DNA of 19,523 nucleotides from Cytophagaceae bacterium UBA6715 (GTDB taxonomy: Bacteria > Bacteroidota > Bacteroidia > Cytophagales > Spirosomataceae), in assembly GCA_002454335.1 (NCBI GenBank), contig DKIP01000092.1, positions 1-19,523 on the forward strand, read 5' to 3'. Positions 12,046-19,110 of this stretch are shown piece by piece. A program made the translations under genes and the position numbers. The notes beneath the pieces were generated by a model, which worked only from the letters and a program-made list of their open reading frames with translations, did no database searches and was not told the origin of the DNA. Position 1 is the first letter of the stretch. Each line of letters opens with the position of its first letter.

Positions 12046-14232
12046 CTAGAAATTTTGCCGGCGAATGGCTTCTTGCAATGCTTTTTCTAAGATTACTTGA
12101 TTAGCCAGATAAGTCGTCAGGTTTCGTTTCTTCAACGCTTGAACGGCTTCGTTTCCATAAGTAATTTCGCCTATTTGATATGCCTGCATGGCAAATATTA
12201 AATAATAAACGGGTACGCCTTCATTCCATTGTAATGCTGCCAAAGCGGCATCATAACCCGCTTTTTCTTGCTTATTTTTGTTTAATAGTGGCAAAGCTTG
12301 TTGGAGTACATCCACCTGAAAAGGGTATTGCCTTAATGCACTTTGCGCCATTTGCAACGTAGTTAGGGTTTGTATGGGTTGTGGTTTAAGTAAACTTGTT
12401 TTCCAAAAGTCCAACATGCTTTTAAGTCCAGTTCCTGCGGCCGTGGTATCTTGTTTGATCAGTAAGTCTATTTTTTGCAGCGCCGTTAAAGGGCTGCCAT
12501 GGTGATATGCTTGCCAAGCTTCCATTATATTGTGTTCAGGGAATGCTGCGGCTGTCATTGGGTTTTTCACCCATTGGTTTATTGGGTATTTGGGAGATTT
12601 GTTTTTGGCGTATAGCTGGTAATTATAAATATATGCCCATTGGCGCAAATCTAGGCCCGGGTTTTGTGTGGTTTCAGGCGCTGAAATTTGTAAGGATTTC
12701 TTTGATTTTAAGGCGATAGCCACCTTATTTGCGGCAACGGCTGGATCTGAATCATCTCCGTTTTCAATTAGCGTTTTCGCGCTGTAAAGTATATTCCCTT
12801 GACTAATGGTATTATTGGGGTGAAGATTGTAGGCTTTTTGGTAATAATAGTTGGCTGAATCTAGGCTATTTAAGGATTCAAATTGTTTAGCAAGCGATGT
12901 TAAGATTTCTAATGATTGAGGAAATTGTTGTTGGGCCCTTTGTAGCGTAAATAAGGCCTCGAAAGCGTGATCGTTATTGAGGTAAATATTGGCTAGCGCG
13001 AGATAAGCGCTTTCGCTCGCATGTTTTTGTAAGCTAGTGGCCAAATAGTAGGCCGCAGTTTCATGGTCATTTGCTTGTAATGCCAAAGCAGCTAAACTTA
13101 AATTACTCTTCGCATTCAATTTGCTATGGAGCATGGCTTGCTGGTAAGCAAATTCCGCCGATTTTCGGTTTTCCGCCTGAGAGGCCATATCCCCTCGCTC
13201 ATTGTAAAATGCGGCTTGAAATTGGTGAATCACACTTGCGTTTTTGGCATATACCCAGGCGGTGCCCAAAATGAAAACGCCAAGGTACATGAGTCGTAAA
13301 TCGACCTGAGGAGCTTTGTGAATGATTTTATATACAGGTAAGTGTTGTTGAATAGGTGTTTTAAAATTGCTGATAATGAATAATGGGAATAAGAACAGCA
13401 TCACACTTTGACAAATGAGGGACCCATGAACAAATGCGTTTATGCCTGGGTCATTTCCGCTAATTTGGAAGTAGAGGAGTGTGCTGAGACTTAGCAGATT
13501 CATGCCCCAGCGTAACCAGGGATTCATCGAATCTGCTTGAAATGAATAAGCGACCCACGAAATTTGGATGAAAATTAATCCTGGTATTGCGAAGGTGATA
13601 TCCCAGCCTAAGAACTCCTTTCCATAGGTTAGTATTAAATTTGACAAGGAAAAGCCAAATAGAATGAGCCAATTTCGCCTACTTTGTTGGTATTGATTGC
13701 TATCGCCGAGTTGGAACAGCAAGCGCGGAATCGCTGCTGAGAGTAAAATGGCGGTGGCTATCAAACTCAAGATTCCAAGGCCGTTTACTTGTTCGATGAT
13801 GATTAGTCCGATTTCACGGATTGAATGGTGTGTGTTGGTTCCAATTACCAGTCCCGCCCAGAGGATAAACCCACCCACAAAGTAATTTCTAGGGATTTGA
13901 GCCCATTTTTTGAGGCCGACGAGGAAAAGTGTCATGGCAGTAAGCGCAAATCCGGCATATAGGTATAAGGGCCATATAAGCGGATTGCGGGCTCCCGATA
14001 AAAAGGATTGTCGGACAAAATAAATTATGCCTTCGAGTTGCGTCTTACCATTGTCATCGATTATGGCACGGTCGGGCATGATTTCACTGATGGCGTGCAA
14101 TTCGATGGGAGAATTCGAGTAAAACAACCACAATGCGGTGCTTGTTAGGCAGAGTGTGCCAATAAAAGTGGAAAAGGCATATGGGGTTTTGGGCATTAAG
14201 TCATTCGTTTTTTCAAAAGCCAATTTCTGCAT
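12046..14232 (-). CDS. Polytopic membrane protein with C-terminal TPR repeats, unknown function
   Basis: The product is 728 residues from the ATG at 14232. A TTG six codons upstream and an ATG at 14196 are alternatives. The N-terminal half has about nine or ten hydrophobic helices, including TFIGTLCLTSTALWLFY, FVGGFILWAGLVIG and LRLMYLGVFILGTAWVYA. The C-terminal half is soluble and alanine-, leucine- and tyrosine-rich. It has TPR-like helix pairs such as AEFAYQQAMLHSKLN, AYLALANIYLNNDHAFEALF and SANYYYQKAYNLHPNN, then a further helical region to the end. The layout recalls O-antigen-ligase-like or gliding-associated TPR membrane proteins, but I see no ligase signature. It lies upstream of rpsJ and divergent from atpD. 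TPR modules usually bind partner proteins. Confidence 0.7.
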   Translation of the reverse strand: MQKLAFEKTNDLMPKTPYAFSTFIGTLCLTSTALWLFYSNSPIELHAISEIMPDRAIIDDNGKTQLEGIIYFVRQSFLSGARNPLIWPLYLYAGFALTAMTLFLVGLKKWAQIPRNYFVGGFILWAGLVIGTNTHHSIREIGLIIIEQVNGLGILSLIATAILLSAAIPRLLFQLGDSNQYQQSRRNWLILFGFSLSNLILTYGKEFLGWDITFAIPGLIFIQISWVAYSFQADSMNPWLRWGMNLLSLSTLLYFQISGNDPGINAFVHGSLICQSVMLFLFPLFIISNFKTPIQQHLPVYKIIHKAPQVDLRLMYLGVFILGTAWVYAKNASVIHQFQAAFYNERGDMASQAENRKSAEFAYQQAMLHSKLNAKSNLSLAALALQANDHETAAYYLATSLQKHASESAYLALANIYLNNDHAFEALFTLQRAQQQFPQSLEILTSLAKQFESLNSLDSANYYYQKAYNLHPNNTISQGNILYSAKTLIENGDDSDPAVAANKVAIALKSKKSLQISAPETTQNPGLDLRQWAYIYNYQLYAKNKSPKYPINQWVKNPMTAAAFPEHNIMEAWQAYHHGSPLTALQKIDLLIKQDTTAAGTGLKSMLDFWKTSLLKPQPIQTLTTLQMAQSALRQYPFQVDVLQQALPLLNKNKQEKAGYDAALAALQWNEGVPVYYLIFAMQAYQIGEITYGNEAVQALKKRNLTTYLANQVILEKALQEAIRRQNF

Positions 14233-14300
14233 AAACTTTAATTCATTCAAAGAATTGGGCTGATTTTGTTAAAAAAAAGGAGAAAAATACAATCTGCATT

Positions 14301-14331
14301 TTTGTTTATTGGAATTTCCGAACTAATTTTG
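14301..14331 (+). promoter_or_regulatory. atpD promoter (TTTG, 19 bp, TAATTTTG)
   Basis: TTTG at 14301-14304 and TAATTTTG at 14324-14331 are exactly 19 bp apart, an ideal Bacteroidota promoter. The start near 14335 gives a leader of about 39 nt. It shows that the coding frame seen upstream of 14374 is not translated. Confidence 0.75.
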
Positions 14332-14373
14332 CAGTCCGAATGGATATCTCATTTTTATAAATTTAATTTTCAA

Positions 14374-15891
14374 ATGGCAAACGCAGTTAATAAAGGGAGA
14401 GTTGCTCAAGTAATTGGGCCCGTAGTCGATGTGAGCTTCGAAGGAGAAGGATCTCATTTACCAGCGATTTTAAACGCTCTTTCTGTTACCAAATCAAATG
14501 GTCAGGAACTTATTTTAGAAGTTCAACAACATTTAGGAGAGGATCGTGTAAGAACGATTGCGATGGAAGGAACAGAAGGTCTTCAAAGAGGTCAAGAGGT
14601 TGTTGACAAAGGTACTCCGATGACCATGCCAACTGGTGAAGGTATCAAGGGTCGTTTGTTTAACGTAGTTGGGGATGCTATTGATGGTATTTCACAACCT
14701 AAATCTGACAAAGGTTTGCCGATTCACCGTGCAGCACCGAAGTTTGATGAGTTAGCAACAACGACGGAAGTTTTATTTACAGGAATTAAAGTAATTGACT
14801 TATTAGCCCCTTACGTTAAAGGGGGTAAAATTGGTTTGTTCGGTGGTGCCGGTGTAGGTAAAACCGTATTGATCATGGAGTTGATCAACAATATCGCGAA
14901 AGCTTACGAAGGTTTATCTGTATTTGCAGGTGTTGGTGAGCGTACGCGTGAAGGAAATGACTTGTTACGTGAGATGATTGAGTCTGGCGTAATTAAATAT
15001 GGTGAAGAATTTAAGCATGCGATGGAAGCTGGGGAGTGGGATCTTACGAAAGTAGATCAAACGGAATTAGCGAAATCTCAAGCTACCTTGGTGTTCGGTC
15101 AAATGAACGAGCCTCCTGGAGCACGTGCTCGTGTTGCGTTGTCAGGTTTGACAGTAGCGGAACACTTCCGTGATGGTGATGGCGAAGGTCAAGGACGTGA
15201 TATCTTGTTCTTTATCGATAACATCTTCCGTTTTACACAAGCGGGTTCTGAGGTATCTGCCCTATTAGGTCGTATGCCATCAGCGGTAGGTTACCAACCA
15301 ACATTGGCAACGGAGATGGGAGCGATGCAAGAGCGTATTACTTCTACAAAGCGTGGTTCGATTACTTCGGTGCAAGCGGTTTATGTACCTGCCGATGACT
15401 TAACGGATCCGGCGCCAGCAACAACGTTTGCCCACTTAGATGCGACAACGGTATTGTCTCGTAAGATTGCTGAGTTAGGTATTTATCCTGCCGTGGATCC
15501 ATTGGATTCATCATCTCGTATCTTGTCTGCAGAGGTATTAGGTGATTCTCACTACGATACAGCGCAACGTGTGAAAGAGATTTTACAACGTTACAAAGAA
15601 TTACAAGATATCATTGCGATTTTAGGTCTGGATGAGTTATCAGAAGAAGATAAATTGGTTGTATCGCGCGCACGCCGTGTTCAACGTTTCTTATCTCAAC
15701 CATTTTTCGTGGCTGAACAATTTACAGGCTTAAAAGGCGTTCTAGTAGATATCAACGATACGATCAAAGGATTCAACGCAATCATTGATGGTGAATATGA
15801 CCACTTACCAGAGGCGGCTTTCAACTTAGTTGGAACCATCGAAGATGCAGTCGTTAAAGGAGAGAAATTACTAGCAGAAGCTGCTAAATAA
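14374..15891 (+). CDS. atpD: F1 ATP synthase subunit beta
   Basis: This is the catalytic beta subunit of F-type ATP synthase, 505 residues from the ATG at 14374 (MANAVNKGRVAQVIGPVVDV). The P-loop GGAGVGKT is at 157-164, the catalytic-glutamate motif GERTREGNDL at 188-197, then GQMNEPPGARAR, the Walker B region ILFFIDNIFRFTQAGSEVSALLGRMPSAVGYQPTL and the C-terminal helical domain. Relative to E. coli there is an insertion of roughly 27 residues at about 207-236, between the GND segment and GQMNEPPG, which I associate with Bacteroidota beta subunits. The frame is open upstream from a TTG at 14266, but the promoter lies inside that stretch. The alpha, gamma, delta and F0 genes are not here; only atpC follows, 8 bp later. 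Confidence 0.97.
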   Translation: MANAVNKGRVAQVIGPVVDVSFEGEGSHLPAILNALSVTKSNGQELILEVQQHLGEDRVRTIAMEGTEGLQRGQEVVDKGTPMTMPTGEGIKGRLFNVVGDAIDGISQPKSDKGLPIHRAAPKFDELATTTEVLFTGIKVIDLLAPYVKGGKIGLFGGAGVGKTVLIMELINNIAKAYEGLSVFAGVGERTREGNDLLREMIESGVIKYGEEFKHAMEAGEWDLTKVDQTELAKSQATLVFGQMNEPPGARARVALSGLTVAEHFRDGDGEGQGRDILFFIDNIFRFTQAGSEVSALLGRMPSAVGYQPTLATEMGAMQERITSTKRGSITSVQAVYVPADDLTDPAPATTFAHLDATTVLSRKIAELGIYPAVDPLDSSSRILSAEVLGDSHYDTAQRVKEILQRYKELQDIIAILGLDELSEEDKLVVSRARRVQRFLSQPFFVAEQFTGLKGVLVDINDTIKGFNAIIDGEYDHLPEAAFNLVGTIEDAVVKGEKLLAEAAK

Positions 15892-15899
15892 GAAATACT

Positions 15900-16130
15900 A
15901 TGTTTGTAGAAATTATTACACCCGATCGTAAAGTGTTCTCTGGAGAAGCCTCTGTGGTTACTTTACCTGGCGTGGATGGTTCTTTTCAGATTTTGAATGA
16001 TCACGCGGCCATCGTTAGTACCTTGGAAAAGGGAACATTGTCTGCTGATAAGGAGGTCTTTCAAATTGAAGGAGGAGTCGTAGAAGTGTTAAACAATAAG
16101 GTGTTAATTCTTGCCGAAGGCGTCAACTAA
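15900..16130 (+). CDS. atpC: F1 ATP synthase subunit epsilon, short form
   Basis: The epsilon subunit sits on the central stalk with gamma. This one has only 76 residues and covers just the N-terminal beta-sandwich: VEIITPDRKVFSGEASVVTLPGVDGSFQILNDHAAIVSTLEKGTL, ending VEVLNNKVLILAEGVN. The C-terminal helical hairpin, which in many bacteria inhibits ATP hydrolysis, is absent. The gene ends in a normal TAA and there is no continuation of the helix region in any frame. Short epsilon subunits occur in other Bacteroidota, so this is probably a lineage trait and not a truncation. It is 8 bp after atpD and 4 bp before the lipoprotein gene. Confidence 0.93.
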   Translation: MFVEIITPDRKVFSGEASVVTLPGVDGSFQILNDHAAIVSTLEKGTLSADKEVFQIEGGVVEVLNNKVLILAEGVN

Positions 16131-16134
16131 TTCT

Positions 16135-16671
16135 ATGAAAAAGCTCGTTTTTTTATTGCTAAGCGTAATTTTGTTGAGTTCTTGCTCAGAAAAGACGCAA
16201 TTGACAGGTTCTTTGATGACATTGATTAAAGAAAACCAATTGCCCTTAGATAAGATTCAGTTTTACAATGATAATGCGTTGTTTTTAGAAAGAGAATTGA
16301 ATGCTTCAGATGCAAATGTGAAATCGGGAAAGATTACCATAGTTAATGGTAAGTCCATTAACCGTGTAAGCCTGGAACAAGAAACGCCCGGTGTTTTGGT
16401 GAAAGAAACCAAAGATCAGCTGTTAATCTCCTTTGAGGCTGGTGCTGGCGAAGAAAAAAGTTTACACTTTGCTCCTGTGTTGGGAGAGCGTGGCGAATAC
16501 TATTACCAATTGGTAGATGAGTCAGGAAGTCCAACTTTCTCTCGTTTAATGTATGATGGCAATAAATATTTGCTTTACAACAAAAAGAAAGTTCGTTTAT
16601 TGATTATGAAATCATCCTTTTCTGGCTTGAAAGTTAGCAGCAAGCGGATGCGCGGAAATCGAATTAAATAA
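16135..16671 (+). CDS. Predicted lipoprotein of unknown function, downstream of atpC
   Basis: The 178-residue product begins with a lipoprotein signal peptide, MKKLVFLLLSVILLSSCSEK. The lipobox is LSSC with C17 as the lipidated residue; no aspartate follows it. The mature part is rich in charged residues and beta-strand-like stretches (GKITIVNGKSINRVSLEQ, GVLVKETKDQLLISFEAG, GEYYYQLVDE), then a basic end (KKKVRLLIMKSS...KRMRGNRIK). I do not recognise a family. An upstream in-frame ATG at 16111 overlaps atpC and would bury the signal peptide, so 16135 is chosen. With only 4 bp to atpC it is surely in the ATP synthase transcript, and a terminator follows. A role in ATP synthase biology is not shown. 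Confidence 0.8.
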   Translation: MKKLVFLLLSVILLSSCSEKTQLTGSLMTLIKENQLPLDKIQFYNDNALFLERELNASDANVKSGKITIVNGKSINRVSLEQETPGVLVKETKDQLLISFEAGAGEEKSLHFAPVLGERGEYYYQLVDESGSPTFSRLMYDGNKYLLYNKKKVRLLIMKSSFSGLKVSSKRMRGNRIK

Positions 16672-16692
16672 TTAGTCTTTTAGAGAAATTTG

Positions 16693-16724
16693 AAAATAGG
16701 ATGCTTGCATCCTATTTTTTTTTG
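16693..16724 (+). terminator. Intrinsic terminator of the atpD-atpC-lipoprotein unit
   Basis: AAAATAGGATGC (16693-16704) and GCATCCTATTTT (16707-16718) form a near-perfect hairpin followed by a run of T. It lies about 20 bp past the lipoprotein stop. The centre ATGCTTGCAT resembles the MarR-adjacent palindrome 42 bp downstream. Confidence 0.85.
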
Positions 16725-16740
16725 TTTCAAATTTACAAAG

Positions 16741-16754
16741 GTATGCCTGCATAC
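16741..16754. promoter_or_regulatory. Putative MarR-family operator palindrome
   Basis: GTATGC-CT-GCATAC is a 6+6 bp inverted repeat whose end lies 10 bp before the regulator's ATG. MarR proteins are dimers that bind palindromes of this size, often next to their own gene, so autorepression is likely (inference). The promoter itself is unclear; the only nearby weak candidate is TACTTTAA at 16752-16759, which overlaps the palindrome. Confidence 0.5.
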
Positions 16755-16764
16755 TTTAAGCCCT

Positions 16765-17229
16765 ATGAAAGCAGAAAAAACAGTTGACTTCCAGATTAAA
16801 TCCAGTTGGTATGCGATTAGTCGCATGTACAACACCTATTCCGCTCAATTTGATATGACGATGGCCATTGGTTATGTGTTGTTACATATCGATAAGGAAG
16901 GTACTTCCGCGACCAAAATTGCGCCCGCTTTAGGCTTAGAATCGAGGAGTCTGACGCGTATGTTGAAGACGCTCGAGGATAAGAAATGGATTCGTCGGGA
17001 AGCAAATTTTGCAGACAAACGCGTAGTTAAGATTTTCCTTACCGACTTAGGTAAACATAAGCGAGATCAGGCGCGCCAAGGGGTATTGATTTTCAACGAG
17101 TTAATTTATCAGCGTATAGGTGAGGATAAGCTTTCTTCGTTTTTTGAGGTCATCGGGTCGATTAACAAAATATTAGACGAGGAGTCTGATACGATATTTG
17201 AATCAGTTTCAAACAAACTAAAGCAATAG
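16765..17229 (+). CDS. MarR-family transcriptional regulator
   Basis: This 154-residue winged-helix regulator starts at the ATG at 16765 (MKAEKTVDFQIKSSWYAISR). The DNA-binding region is clear: TSATKIAPALGLESRSLTRMLKTLEDKKWIRREAN, with the recognition helix at about 58-70, followed by the wing with D84-K85-R86 and IFLTDLGKHKR. N- and C-terminal helices form the dimer interface. The frame is open further upstream to 16690, but that part crosses the terminator and operator and is not protein-like. The stop is 2 bp before an acyl-CoA dehydrogenase ATG. In Bacteroidota such MarR genes commonly head fatty-acid beta-oxidation operons, so an acyl-CoA ligand is a reasonable guess. Confidence 0.88.
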   Translation: MKAEKTVDFQIKSSWYAISRMYNTYSAQFDMTMAIGYVLLHIDKEGTSATKIAPALGLESRSLTRMLKTLEDKKWIRREANFADKRVVKIFLTDLGKHKRDQARQGVLIFNELIYQRIGEDKLSSFFEVIGSINKILDEESDTIFESVSNKLKQ

Positions 17230-17231
17230 CC

Positions 17232-19022
17232 ATGAGTAGTTCAAATGCATTTAAAGGGGGGGAGTTTTTGATTCGCCCGTTGTTGCCATCTGAAATTTTT
17301 ATTCCAGAGGATTTTACAGAAGAGCAACGCATGATTAGTCAAACCTGTTTGGATTTTATTCGAACGGAAGTAAATCCCATTTTGGATGAGATTGATTTCG
17401 CGAAGGATTCCTCTGTAATGGTAGGCCTTTTGGATAAAGCTGGCGAATTAGGATTACTTGGTACGTCTGTGCCAGAGGAATATGGGGGTTTTGGGATGGA
17501 TTTTAATACTTCGATGTTGGTTGCGGAAGCTTGCGGAGGCGGCCATTCGTTCGCTGTTGCCCTATCGGCGCATACGGGCATTGGTACATTACCCATCGTC
17601 TACTATGGTACGGAGGAGCAAAAGCAAGCTTATTTACCAAAACTTGCTTCGGGTGAATGGAAGGCCGCATATTGTTTGACCGAACCTGATTCGGGATCGG
17701 ATGCGAATGCCGCAAAAACAAAAGCTAAATTAAATGAAGCGGGCACGCATTATGTCTTGAATGGACAAAAAATGTGGATTACGAATGGTGGCTTCGCAGA
17801 TTTGTTCATCGTATTTGCCAAAATTGATGACGATAGAAACTTAACAGCTTTCCTTGTTGAGAAGTCCTTTCCCGGGATCTCGATGAATGAAGAAGAGCAT
17901 AAAATGGGAATCAAGGGAAGTTCTACCCGTCAAATTTTCTTTACAGACTGTGAAGTTCCTGTTCAGAATTTATTATTTAAACGCGAAGGGGGGTTTAAGA
18001 TTGCTGTTAATATTCTAAATATTGGTCGGATAAAATTGGCTGCAGCAGTAATAGGTGGCGCGAAAGGGATTATTAATTTAGCGACCAATTATTCGAAAGA
18101 ACGTAAACAGTTTGGTAAGTCAATCCATGATTTTGGTGCAATTCAGGCAAAGCTTGCAAATATGATTGTTCGGACTTTTGCATCGGAGTCAGCATGTTAC
18201 CGCGCCGGTCAAAATATCGATGAATCTATTGCGAGTTTGAAGGCATCAGGTATGACTGACGCGGAGTCCAAGTTGAAGGGAGTAGAACAATTTGCAATAG
18301 AATGTGCCATTTTAAAAGTGCATGGTTCTGAGGTATTGGATTTTGTGGTTGATGAAGGGGTACAGATTTATGGTGGGATGGGATTTTCTGCGGAGGCTCC
18401 GATGGAACGGTCATATCGCGATTCACGCATTAATCGAATCTTTGAAGGGACAAATGAAATCAATCGTCTCTTGGCTGTGGGCACTGTGTTAAAACGTGCC
18501 ATGAAAGGAGAAATTGATTTAATGCCAGCAGCGATGGCTGTGGGAAAGGAAATTCTGGGAGTGCCGGATTTTTCAACCGATGTGCCTGAAGGAGTGTTTG
18601 GAAAAGAATACAAAGTGATTGCCAATGCGAAGAAGGCAATTTTAATGACGGCGGGTGCGGCTATTCAGAAGTATACGACAGAAATTGAGCACCAACAAGA
18701 AATTCTGATGGGGATTTCGGATATGATGATTGAGGTGTATGTTGCAGAATCTGCCTTATGCCGTGTGGATAAATTGATTCAGCGGGATGGAGAAGAAAAG
18801 CATCAAATTTCGCGGGAATGCGCTTTGGTTTATTTACATGATGCCATGGACAAGATAGCAAATGCAGGGAAGGAGGTCATTATGGGTTTTGCAAAAGGGG
18901 ATGAATTGAATGTTTTGTTATTGGGCTTAAAGCGATTTACAAAAATTGATCCAAAGAATTTAATTGAGGCGCGCCGTCAAATAGCGCAAGCCATTATTTT
19001 AAAAAATGGGTATATTTTTTAA
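17232..19022 (+). CDS. Acyl-CoA dehydrogenase, VLCAD/ACAD9-like
   Basis: This 596-residue flavoenzyme oxidises acyl-CoA to trans-2-enoyl-CoA, the first step of beta-oxidation. The core matches the family: LGTSVPEEYGGFGMD (76-90), YCLTEPDSGSDA (147-158), WITNGGFADLFIVFAK (182-197), MGIKGSSTRQIFF, RKQFGKSIHDFGAIQAKLA (291-309), and QIYGGMGFSAEAPMERSYRDSRINRIFEGTNEI. E405 in the FEGT motif is at the position of the catalytic base of short- and medium-chain enzymes. Residues after about 430 form an extra helical domain. That extension, and the length near 600 instead of 380, mark the very-long-chain type, which associates with membranes in mitochondria. It is co-transcribed with the MarR regulator (2-bp gap). 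No terminator is visible after it. Confidence 0.93.
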   Translation: MSSSNAFKGGEFLIRPLLPSEIFIPEDFTEEQRMISQTCLDFIRTEVNPILDEIDFAKDSSVMVGLLDKAGELGLLGTSVPEEYGGFGMDFNTSMLVAEACGGGHSFAVALSAHTGIGTLPIVYYGTEEQKQAYLPKLASGEWKAAYCLTEPDSGSDANAAKTKAKLNEAGTHYVLNGQKMWITNGGFADLFIVFAKIDDDRNLTAFLVEKSFPGISMNEEEHKMGIKGSSTRQIFFTDCEVPVQNLLFKREGGFKIAVNILNIGRIKLAAAVIGGAKGIINLATNYSKERKQFGKSIHDFGAIQAKLANMIVRTFASESACYRAGQNIDESIASLKASGMTDAESKLKGVEQFAIECAILKVHGSEVLDFVVDEGVQIYGGMGFSAEAPMERSYRDSRINRIFEGTNEINRLLAVGTVLKRAMKGEIDLMPAAMAVGKEILGVPDFSTDVPEGVFGKEYKVIANAKKAILMTAGAAIQKYTTEIEHQQEILMGISDMMIEVYVAESALCRVDKLIQRDGEEKHQISRECALVYLHDAMDKIANAGKEVIMGFAKGDELNVLLLGLKRFTKIDPKNLIEARRQIAQAIILKNGYIF

Positions 19023-19049
19023 ATTTTTCTTTATTCAGGACAAAATATC

Positions 19050-19070
19050 TATTTTTGATTTTTACTTTTG
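19050..19070 (+). promoter_or_regulatory. Tandem candidate -7 boxes for the OmpA-like lipoprotein gene
   Basis: TATTTTTG (19050-19057) and TACTTTTG (19063-19070) both match TAnnTTTG upstream of the ATG at 19111. The second would give a leader of about 36 nt. Neither has a TTG at the -33 distance. The region 19023-19110 holds nothing else that I can see. Confidence 0.45.
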
Positions 19071-19110
19071 TCAAAATACATATTAACCATATTCCTTTAA
19101 TTATACGTTT

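Noticed and set aside
14266..14373. N-terminal extension of the ATP synthase beta subunit from a TTG
   Set aside because: It lies over the -33 and -7 promoter boxes, is not like any beta subunit, and MANAVNKGRVAQVIGPVVDV at 14374 is the normal start.
16736..16743. Minus-strand TACCTTTG before the MarR gene as an antisense promoter
   Set aside because: It has no TTG at the -33 spacing and no gene to drive; it would read antisense into the terminator and the lipoprotein gene. It partly overlaps the operator palindrome, so chance is likely.
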